DNA of 5,025 nucleotides. Origin: an uncultured Collinsella sp. Its GTDB lineage: Bacteria > Actinomycetota > Coriobacteriia > Coriobacteriales > Coriobacteriaceae. Shown piece by piece: positions 1 through 5,025 of the stretch. Both the position numbers and the translations under genes were made by a program. Where the stretch lies: contig USOG01000114.1 in NCBI GenBank assembly GCA_900556365.1, positions 1 to 5,025 of the forward strand. Reading direction: 5' to 3'. How positions within the stretch are numbered: the stretch's first letter is position 1; every line of letters begins with the position of its first letter. The notes below the pieces were generated by a model. That model made no database searches. It was not told the origin of the DNA and saw only the letters and a list, made by a program, of their open reading frames with translations.

Positions 1-233
<233 letters not shown>

Positions 234-252
234 TTATATTTGGTCGGGATGG

Positions 253-519
253 TTAGAACGAAAGCTTGTCGTCGGTGTTGGCGGCTTCGCCGTCGGCGAG
301 CACGTCGTTGCCGTCAACGTCCTTAAGGAGCACCGAGACCTTCTGCTCGGCATCGGACAGGCGGGTGCGCAGGCTTTTGAGGAGCTCGACGCCGCGGGTA
401 TAGCTCTCGAGCGACTCCTCGAGCTCCATATCGCCAGACTCCAGGCTGCGGATGATGAGCTCCAGCTCCTGCGAGGCCTGCTTGTACGTAAGCTGCTCGA
501 CCGGGGTCTTCTCTGCCAT
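253..519 (-). CDS. xseB: Exodeoxyribonuclease VII small subunit
   Basis: This 88-residue protein matches XseB in length and pattern. The core is TYKQASQELELIIRSLESGD (residues 11-30), followed by MELEESLESYTRGVELL (31-47) and a second helix ending in AEQKV (57-61). The LE-x-GD-x-x-LEESL-x-x-Y-x-x-G signature is diagnostic of the family, which forms a two-helix hairpin. Several XseB copies bind each XseA to make cytoplasmic exonuclease VII, which digests single-stranded DNA from both ends into oligonucleotides and acts in repair and recombination. The last 25 or so residues are an acidic, low-complexity tail (NDVLADGEAANTDD) beyond the conserved core, probably disordered. The ATG at 517-519 is preceded by AAAGGA at 527-532 with 7-base spacing. 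The gene lies 42 bases downstream of xseA in the usual xseA-xseB order, with the HIT gene next. Confidence 0.96.
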   Translation of the reverse strand: MAEKTPVEQLTYKQASQELELIIRSLESGDMELEESLESYTRGVELLKSLRTRLSDAEQKVSVLLKDVDGNDVLADGEAANTDDKLSF

Positions 520-561
520 ATCTGTTTCCTTTCCTAAGGGTCTATCACTGTGAAACGCGAT

Positions 562-2013
562 CTACTCGACCGCGTTGACGGTTGCCGACACGTTGCCGTC
601 CGCCATGCGCACGCGGATGGCGTCGCCGGGCTTAAAGGTCTTGGCACTCGTAGCCACACCATCATCGCTGTACGCGATGGAATAGCCACGGGCAAGCACC
701 TTGAGCGGCGACAGGGCATCGAGCGACGCGGCAGCTCGGCCCAGGTCGGACGCGGGTTTGCTGAGCATCGTGCGCCCCTGATGCTCCAGGCGAGAGCTCG
801 CGAGCGTGAGCGCATGGCGCTTGCCATCGAGCCCCGAGGTGCTTGCAACCAGGCGTTCGGGCAGACGCTCGAAGTTGGAGCGGAAGGCCCCAACCGAACG
901 CGTTATGGCGCCGGACAGACGATCAGCCGTCAGGGCAAGCTCAGACTCGCGACGCTCGACCATAAACGTTGGGTCGTTGAGGCACGGGCGGCACGCGGCC
1001 GCATCGAGTGCATCGCCTAAGCGAGCCGTATAGGTATCCCAGGCGCGACGACCGCGTTGGTCGAGCATTTCCAGATCGACCTGGGCCGACCCGATCATCG
1101 ATGCCATCGCGGCACCCAGACGCTGATGGCGCGCCTCGAGCACGTCGGCCAACTCCGTCATAGCCGGCGCCACCGATTCTGCCGCCGCCGTGGGCGTGGA
1201 GGCGCGACGGTCGCTCACCATGTCGCAGATCGAGGTATCGGGCTCATGCCCAATACCCGTCACCACAGGCACGGGACAGGCTGCCACCGCACGGGCAAGC
1301 TCCTCATCGTTAAAGGTCATGAGGTCCTCGAAGGAGCCACCGCCGCGCACGAGCAAAATGCAATCGGGCGCCGGCGTAATGGAAGAAGCGCGGCGCAGGC
1401 CCTCGATGAGCTCTGTCGGCGCACCCTCGCCTTGAACCTTGGCGCCCACGCAGACGAGCTCAACGAGCGGATTGCGACGACGCAATGTGCGCTTGACATC
1501 GTCGATTACGGCACCAGAAAGCGAGGTGACGACCGCCACGCGCGAGCAAAACACCGGGATGCGACGCTTACGCGTCTCGTCCATCAGGCCCTCACGGCGT
1601 AGCTTTTCGGCCAGCTGCGCCACTTGTTGACGCAGCAGACCCTCCCCCGCCAGCGAAAACGAGCGGGCGACGAAGCTCATGCGACCCGTGGGCTTGTAGA
1701 GATTGAAGCTGCCCTTAAAGCTCACCTGCATGCCGTCACGCAGATCGAAGGTACGCTTGAGATAGGCGCCCTTCCAGATGATGCAGTCGACGGCGGCCGA
1801 GTCGTCCTTGATCTGAAAGTAGCAGTGGCCGCTTCGGGCGTTGGGACCACGGAAACCCGTGACCTCGCCCAGAACGCTCAGCTGCGGAATGGCATCGAGC
1901 GCACCAGCAGCGATCTCCACCGCCTGGCTCACGCTGAGCTCCTTGCGCTCCTGATCGTCCGAGCCGTCAAATTCGGCGGAAACAGCATTGCCGGTTAGGT
2001 TCCAGCCTGCCAC
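562..2013 (-). CDS. xseA: Exodeoxyribonuclease VII large subunit
   Basis: Catalytic subunit of exonuclease VII, 483 residues from the chosen GTG start (E. coli XseA is about 456). An N-terminal OB-fold at about 27-120 contains VLGEVTGFRGPNARSGHCYF (47-66), the usual single-stranded-DNA-binding entry motif. The nuclease domain (about 121-345) shows VVTSLSGAVIDDV (161-173), VRGGGSFEDLMTFNDEELAR (222-241), GIGHEPDTSICD (253-264) and the R-A-S-T-P-T-A-A-A-E block (270-279). D172, R223, H256 and D259 align by eye with the E. coli residues I recall as essential (D155, R205, H238, D241), so the active site looks intact. A long helical region follows, then the C-terminal XseB-binding type segment SPLKVLARGYSIAYSDDG (435-452). 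The GTG at 2011-2013 is favoured because AAAGGAGG precedes it by 4 bases; the upstream ATG (2029-2031) and TTG (2038-2040) have no such site. A later GTG at 1930-1932 is an alternative. The first 20 or so residues are an acidic extension not typical of the family core. Confidence 0.96.
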   Translation of the reverse strand: MAGWNLTGNAVSAEFDGSDDQERKELSVSQAVEIAAGALDAIPQLSVLGEVTGFRGPNARSGHCYFQIKDDSAAVDCIIWKGAYLKRTFDLRDGMQVSFKGSFNLYKPTGRMSFVARSFSLAGEGLLRQQVAQLAEKLRREGLMDETRKRRIPVFCSRVAVVTSLSGAVIDDVKRTLRRRNPLVELVCVGAKVQGEGAPTELIEGLRRASSITPAPDCILLVRGGGSFEDLMTFNDEELARAVAACPVPVVTGIGHEPDTSICDMVSDRRASTPTAAAESVAPAMTELADVLEARHQRLGAAMASMIGSAQVDLEMLDQRGRRAWDTYTARLGDALDAAACRPCLNDPTFMVERRESELALTADRLSGAITRSVGAFRSNFERLPERLVASTSGLDGKRHALTLASSRLEHQGRTMLSKPASDLGRAAASLDALSPLKVLARGYSIAYSDDGVATSAKTFKPGDAIRVRMADGNVSATVNAVE

Positions 2014-2017
2014 GCAG

Positions 2018-2025
2018 CCTCCTTT
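2018..2025 (-). promoter_or_regulatory. Ribosome binding site that decides the xseA start
   Basis: On the minus strand this reads AAAGGAGG, a near-perfect anti-16S match, followed by CTGC and then the GTG at 2011-2013. The site lies inside the longer open frame that begins at TTG 2038-2040 and includes ATG 2029-2031. Those upstream codons have no purine-rich site before them, so initiation at the GTG is the best reading. The 4-base spacing is a little short, which may moderate initiation. Confidence 0.7.
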
Positions 2026-2039
2026 CGTCATCGTGCACA

Positions 2040-2053
2040 AGGGCTTCGGCCCT
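2040..2053 (-). other. Small hairpin in the xseA leader
   Basis: A perfect 5-bp inverted repeat AGGGC / GCCCT surrounds a 4-base loop. The loop reads TTCG on the plus strand and CGAA on the minus strand. In the xseA mRNA it would sit about 27 bases upstream of the chosen GTG, just before the ribosome site. The exceptionally stable C(UUCG)G tetraloop would form only in plus-strand RNA; the minus-strand version is weaker. It may be a leader structure or chance in GC-rich DNA. Confidence 0.3.
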
Positions 2054-2082
2054 GCGCAAATTCAAGTCCAACACATAGTACA

Positions 2083-2112
2083 GCGCCGCGGGGACACGAA
2101 TCCCCGCGGCGC
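2083..2112 (-). terminator. Perfect 12-bp hairpin between peptidase gene and xseA, probable terminator
   Basis: GCGCCGCGGGGA (2083-2094) and its exact complement TCCCCGCGGCGC (2101-2112) enclose a 6-base loop. The stem starts 16 bases past the stop codon of the metallopeptidase gene (2129-2131), the expected place for an intrinsic terminator. What follows on the minus strand is TGTACTATGTGTTGG, which is only modestly T-rich and is not a true U-tract. It may therefore act as an imperfect terminator, a transcript-end stabiliser or a partial read-through point into xseA. The stem is too long and perfect to be chance, but the mechanism is inferred. Confidence 0.6.
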
Positions 2113-2128
2113 CCAGCGACCCAATTTG

Positions 2129-2833
2129 TTATCGGTTGGAGTTTCTGTTGTAGCGAGCCATAAGATAGAGCAGCTGAATAATCGAGGTGAGCGCAGCGGC
2201 AACATAGGTAAGCGCGGCGGCCGTCAGTACCTTCTTGGCACCGTTGACCTGCTTGGAACTCATACCCGACTGCTCGATGTACGCCACGGCGCGTCGGCTG
2301 GCGTCAATCTCGACCGGCAGCGTAACGAGTTGGAACAGTACACTAAACGAGAAGAAGACCAGCGCGAGGGTCGTAAGCCCCGCGATGTTCATAAACAGTC
2401 CCATGAGCAGCACGATGGTCCAAGTGTTCTGGGTAAAGTTGACGACCGGCACGAGGGCGGTGCGTACCTTCATCATGGCGTAACCACTTTGACGCTGAGT
2501 GGCGTGACCCGCCTCGTGACAGGCGACGGCAACGCTTGCGACCGAACCGCCCGAACGGTTAGCGTCCGAGAGATACAGATTGTTATCCTGCGGGTTGTAA
2601 TGGTCGGTGAGCTCACCGGCGACACCCTTGATACCCACGGCATTGCAACCACTGGCGTCGAGCATGCGGCGAGCGACCGTGGCGCCCGTGTCGCCGTCCG
2701 AGCGAACCTTGGACCAGGTCTTGTACGTCGAGTTAATATAGTTCTGCGCGGCAAGGCCAAGCACCGTGCAGACAAGAACAACCAGCAGGTACAGCGGGTC
2801 GATGCCAAAGCCGTATCCATAGTAATAAGGCAT
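2129..2833 (-). CDS. Membrane zinc metallopeptidase, YugP type
   Basis: This 234-residue membrane protein carries the zinc-protease signature HEAGH at 106-110 (zinc ligands H106 and H110, catalytic E107) in the context VAVACHEAGHATQR. It also has LPVEIDASRRA (172-182), whose E175 is the likely third zinc ligand; that last assignment is inferred from related gluzincins. Hydrophobic segments lie at about 12-30, 136-153, 154-173 and 203-225, so the zinc site sits in a domain between the first and second membrane helices. The N-terminus MPYYYGYGFGIDPLYLL is the Tyr/Gly-rich start common in the YugP-like neutral zinc metallopeptidase family (usually about 225-235 residues), whose physiological substrates are poorly known. 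Membrane protein quality control is a reasonable guess. The ATG at 2831-2833 follows GGAGGA (2840-2845) by 6 bases, a strong start. It lies 64 bases downstream of the RNase D gene, and a strong hairpin follows its stop. Confidence 0.93.
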   Translation of the reverse strand: MPYYYGYGFGIDPLYLLVVLVCTVLGLAAQNYINSTYKTWSKVRSDGDTGATVARRMLDASGCNAVGIKGVAGELTDHYNPQDNNLYLSDANRSGGSVASVAVACHEAGHATQRQSGYAMMKVRTALVPVVNFTQNTWTIVLLMGLFMNIAGLTTLALVFFSFSVLFQLVTLPVEIDASRRAVAYIEQSGMSSKQVNGAKKVLTAAALTYVAAALTSIIQLLYLMARYNRNSNR

Positions 2834-2868
2834 GCGAATTCCTCCGAATCGAGTTACACGTTGGAGGC

Positions 2869-2874
2869 ATTCTA
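2869..2874 (-). promoter_or_regulatory. Possible -10 element for the metallopeptidase gene
   Basis: The minus strand reads TAGAAT here, five of six matches to TATAAT, about 35 bases upstream of the peptidase ATG. No convincing -35 hexamer lies 16-18 bases further upstream, where the sequence enters the end of the RNase D gene. Co-transcription from the RNase D promoter is an equal possibility. Confidence 0.25.
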
Positions 2875-2897
2875 CCCACTCAAGCGGCTAGGCTTCC

Positions 2898-4031
2898 TTA
2901 TAGCAATTCAATTTTGCCATCTTTGACCGTCAACCCCATATTGCCCGAGAGCAGATCGTCCAGGCGCGAGCCCACAAGCTCAAAGCGCCAGCCTTCGCGC
3001 AGGGGGCTCTGCTCAGGATGCTCAACATAGTCGGCCAGGTCATCGCGCGAGGCAATGACCGAGGTCGCCACGCCCGAGCGCTCGGCAACCAGGCGAATGA
3101 GCGCATACATGAGATCCGTCACGCTCTCCAGCTCCGGAGAGATCTGGCGATGCCCGCGCACCATGAGCGGCAGGCGATCGTGCGGGCAGCTCGCGCCGCG
3201 CTTGATGGCCATGAGTGCGCCATCCACGTCACGCTCCCCCAACTGATCGGTACCGCGAATGCTACGGAACTCCTCAACGCGCACAGGGTTGCGCTTGACG
3301 AGCGCCAGCAGCGTGTCGTCGGACATGACCCACTTGCGCGGGATGTTGCGGCGCTCGGCACGATCCTCGCGCCAGGCGGCGAGCTCGCGCGCGATACCCA
3401 GCTGGTGACGGCTGCACGAATTGATGCGTTTGACCTTGCGGAACGCCTCGTGGCGATCGGCGCGATAGTGCGACTCGTCGGCCAGCGGACGCAACTCGTC
3501 GAGCACCCAGTCCACCCGGCCCAGCTCGCGCAGGCGACTCATCATCTCGGTATAGGCAACGATCAGGTACTTGACGTCATCGATCGCGTACTCAATCTGC
3601 TTATCGGTCAGCGGGCGACGCGACCAGTCGGTCAGCGACTCGGTCTTGGGCAGCGAGACGCCGCAAAACGTCTGCACGAGTGCGCCGTAGGAAATCTGCT
3701 GGCGCTCGCCCAAAAAGGCGGCGGCCACCTGCGTGTCAAAAATCGGATGCGGCAGCACGCCCACGGTATGGAGCATGACCTCCATATCCTGCGAGCAGGC
3801 GTGGAAGACCTTGGTCACGCTCTCGTCGGCCATAAGCTCGGCCAGCGGCGATAGGTCGTCGATTACCAGAGGATCGACCGCTACGCTCTCGGCAGGGGTG
3901 GCAATCTGAACCAAACACAGACGCGGATGGAACGTGCGCTCGCGCAAAAACTCGGTATCGACGGCAATCGCGTCGAATTCGCGGGCGCGCTGGCAAAAGT
4001 CGAGTAGAGCCTGATGTGTGGAAATGTACAT
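2898..4031 (-). CDS. rnd: Ribonuclease D-type 3'-5' exoribonuclease with HRDC domain
   Basis: This 377-residue protein is close to E. coli RNase D (375). The DEDDy exonuclease domain fills about residues 1-170. Motif I is AVDTEF (23-28; D25 and E27), motif II FHACSQDMEVM (76-86; D82), and motif III IEYAIDDVKYL (146-156; Y148 and D152). Each residue sits at a constant offset of three from the E. coli catalytic set as I remember it, so the active site appears complete. Residues about 205-290, with HQLGIARELAAWREDRAERR (209-228) and the following IPRKWVMSD, are a typical HRDC nucleic-acid-binding domain; the C-terminal third resembles a second, more divergent one. The family trims 3' ends of tRNA precursors and other small RNAs in the cytoplasm. 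The ATG at 4029-4031 is preferred because MYISTHQALLDFC matches the family N-terminus. It lacks a clear ribosome site, and an in-frame GTG at 4065-4067 would add 12 residues. It is transcribed divergently from the lipid kinase gene. Confidence 0.93.
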   Translation of the reverse strand: MYISTHQALLDFCQRAREFDAIAVDTEFLRERTFHPRLCLVQIATPAESVAVDPLVIDDLSPLAELMADESVTKVFHACSQDMEVMLHTVGVLPHPIFDTQVAAAFLGERQQISYGALVQTFCGVSLPKTESLTDWSRRPLTDKQIEYAIDDVKYLIVAYTEMMSRLRELGRVDWVLDELRPLADESHYRADRHEAFRKVKRINSCSRHQLGIARELAAWREDRAERRNIPRKWVMSDDTLLALVKRNPVRVEEFRSIRGTDQLGERDVDGALMAIKRGASCPHDRLPLMVRGHRQISPELESVTDLMYALIRLVAERSGVATSVIASRDDLADYVEHPEQSPLREGWRFELVGSRLDDLLSGNMGLTVKDGKIELL

Positions 4032-4093
4032 ATCAACCCATCGAATAAGGTTAGGCCCGAAAAACACGGGTAGGATATCGGCATTGCCTTACA

Positions 4094-4099
4094 ACTATA
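4094..4099 (-). promoter_or_regulatory. Possible -10 element for the RNase D gene
   Basis: The minus strand reads TATAGT, five of six matches to TATAAT, about 62 bases before the preferred RNase D ATG. It overlaps the -10 candidate of the divergent lipid kinase gene by four bases. The best-spaced -35 is TTCCCG, which is weak. A second candidate, TATCCT, ends four bases before the in-frame GTG at 4065-4067. Confidence 0.3.
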
Positions 4100-4101
4100 C
4101 T
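4096..4101 (+). promoter_or_regulatory. Probable -10 element for the lipid kinase gene
   Basis: TATACT on the plus strand is a five-of-six match to the sigma-70 -10 consensus, in a locally AT-rich patch of otherwise GC-rich DNA. It lies 28 bases before the ATG at 4130-4132, predicting a short leader of about 20 bases. No good TTGACA-like -35 is seen at 16-18 bases, and there is no extended TGn, so the promoter may be weak or need an activator. Confidence 0.45.
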
Positions 4102-4129
4102 CGGTTAGTCACAGAACGGGAACGTAAGT

Positions 4130-5025
4130 ATGCGCTGCCTTATCATCCACAACCCGGCATCGGGGCCCAGCTCAGATGAAATCTACGCATTCACGCACGC
4201 CCTCGCGCAGGGCGGCGACGAGGTCGTGATGCGTTTTATCGGCGATGGCATGGAACCCGAGGACGCCGTGGCGGACGTACGCAAATTCGATCGCGTGGTG
4301 GTCTCAGGCGGCGACGGCACCGTCTCCAACGTACTCGATCAGATGCGCGGATGCGGTGTCCCCACGCTCGTCTTCCCCTCCGGTACGGCCTGCCTGTTCT
4401 TCAACAACATCGGCAATGCCCCCGAGGCAGCGGCGCTCGCCAAGGCTTGCCGCGCCGGTCACACGGTCAAAGTGGACATGGGCGAGCTCCTTTGGCTCGA
4501 CGAGAACGGCAACGAGAAGCGCCACGGCTTTATCATCATCGCCGGCTCGGGCTTCGACGCCGAGATCATGATGAAGGCCGCTCCCACCAAAAACGACATC
4601 GGCGAGATCGCCTACTTCCTCTCCGCGCTCGCCACGCCCAACCCCACGGTGGCGCACTTTACGATTGAACACGACGGCATTGTCGAGGAGCTCGATGGCA
4701 TCTGCTGCATGGCCGGCAACACCTCGGTCATCCAAAACGACATCAACCTGTTCCCCGATTGCCGCATGAACGATGGCATGGTCGACATCGCGGTCATCGA
4801 GCCCGTGCGCACCGTGCAGCTGCTGCCTACCGTGATCACCGCTGCGCTTGACCCCGCCGGCAAGGTGCTCGGCCGCCCGCAGTTCAAGATCATCCAGACC
4901 AAGGAAGCCAAGATCACCTGCACGCCGTCGCTGGGCATGCAGTTCGATGGCGAGATCATCTCCAGCAACTCGGGCGTCTTTGGTGCCCGCGCACTTCCGC
5001 AATGCCTCGACCTCATCGTCGACGA
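4130..5025 (+). CDS. Diacylglycerol kinase-family lipid kinase, missing only its C-terminal end
   Basis: An open frame runs from ATG 4130 to the right edge (298 codons, no stop), so the gene is almost complete for a family whose members are usually about 290-330 residues. The nucleotide-binding domain begins at once with MRCLIIHNPASG and has VVVSGGDGTVSNVL (56-69), the GGDGT signature of DAGK/YegS/sphingosine kinases. The second domain shows IIAGSGFDAEIM (136-147), MNDGMVDIAVIEP (213-225) and the near-terminal QFDGEIISSN (271-280), all typical of DgkB/YegS proteins. These cytoplasmic or membrane-associated enzymes phosphorylate diacylglycerol or similar lipids with ATP, recycling lipid to phosphatidic acid; the true substrate cannot be read from sequence. 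The motif after GGDGT is PSGTACLFFNNIG (83-95), with Cys88 where the family usually has Asn. Only a weak GGGAA (4118-4122) precedes the ATG, but the start fits the family N-terminus exactly. It is divergent from the RNase D gene. Confidence 0.93.
   Translation, partial: MRCLIIHNPASGPSSDEIYAFTHALAQGGDEVVMRFIGDGMEPEDAVADVRKFDRVVVSGGDGTVSNVLDQMRGCGVPTLVFPSGTACLFFNNIGNAPEAAALAKACRAGHTVKVDMGELLWLDENGNEKRHGFIIIAGSGFDAEIMMKAAPTKNDIGEIAYFLSALATPNPTVAHFTIEHDGIVEELDGICCMAGNTSVIQNDINLFPDCRMNDGMVDIAVIEPVRTVQLLPTVITAALDPAGKVLGRPQFKIIQTKEAKITCTPSLGMQFDGEIISSNSGVFGARALPQCLDLIVD

Noticed and set aside
1057..1602. 181-codon plus-strand open frame inside xseA
   Set aside because: It is antisense to the conserved nuclease domain of xseA, with a His/Arg-rich translation, no ribosome site and no recognisable domain.
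2041..2128. Candidate promoter for xseA (TACTAT on the minus strand beside the hairpin)
   Set aside because: TACTAT directly follows the palindrome, so any -35 would fall inside the stem (for example TTCGTG, with only 14-base spacing). There is no properly placed TGn. A promoter is likely somewhere here, but I cannot assign its elements.
2834..2897. Possible terminator between the RNase D and metallopeptidase genes
   Set aside because: Only a 4-bp AAGC/GCTT pairing near 2881-2895 is visible, with no T-run after it. This is too weak to call.
1988..2926. 312-codon open frame on the plus strand opposite the metallopeptidase gene
   Set aside because: It lies antisense to a clearly conserved gene with HEAGH and a strong ribosome site. 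Its translation is Arg/His/Gly-rich, lacks recognisable motifs and spans the intergenic hairpin. Long antisense frames are expected where third positions are G/C.
3018..3854. 278-codon open frame on the plus strand opposite the RNase D gene
   Set aside because: The translation is a low-information Ala/Leu/His/Arg-rich shadow with no family motif. The opposite strand has the complete DEDDy and HRDC motifs.
4304..5002. 232-codon open frame on the minus strand opposite the lipid kinase gene
   Set aside because: It is rich in Asp, Val, Gly and Ala and has no motif. The plus-strand frame has all the DAGK-family signatures and is the real gene, although it is open at the window edge.

Overview
The window looks like an ordinary housekeeping stretch of a high-GC (roughly 60% by eye) Gram-positive chromosome. 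Strong G/C preference at third codon positions, GTG starts, purine-rich Shine-Dalgarno sites and the protein types together suggest an actinobacterium. The class Coriobacteriia, perhaps a Collinsella-like gut species, is my best guess. That placement rests on protein flavour and composition only and is not proven here.

Layout, left to right: five genes lie on the minus strand and one on the plus strand. In the order the minus strand is transcribed (right to left) they are an RNase D-type 3'-5' exoribonuclease (2898-4031), a membrane zinc metallopeptidase of the YugP type (2129-2833), the exonuclease VII large subunit xseA (562-2013), the small subunit xseB (253-519), and the N-terminal part of a HIT-family nucleotide hydrolase/transferase (1-203, cut by the left edge). 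On the plus strand, diverging from the RNase D gene, is a diacylglycerol kinase-family lipid kinase (4130 to the right edge, lacking only its C-terminal end). It is open to the window edge and has a long antisense shadow ORF, so it is easily missed.

Grouping: xseA, xseB and the HIT gene are separated by only 42 and 49 bases, each with its own good ribosome binding site, and probably form one transcript. The two ExoVII subunits act together as a single-stranded DNA exonuclease. A perfect 12-bp GC-rich hairpin lies between the peptidase gene and xseA and probably separates two transcription units. RNase D and the peptidase are 64 bases apart and may be co-transcribed, or the peptidase may have its own promoter. 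The 98-base gap between RNase D and the lipid kinase holds divergent promoters, with TATA-like -10 elements overlapping on the two strands.

I found no mobile element, CRISPR array, tRNA or rRNA gene, toxin-antitoxin pair or defence island. No gap between genes exceeds 300 bases. I do not see an undescribed system here. The points worth a second look are small: a changed residue in a conserved lipid-kinase motif, the missing Shine-Dalgarno of the RNase D gene, two competing xseA starts, and the intergenic hairpins.
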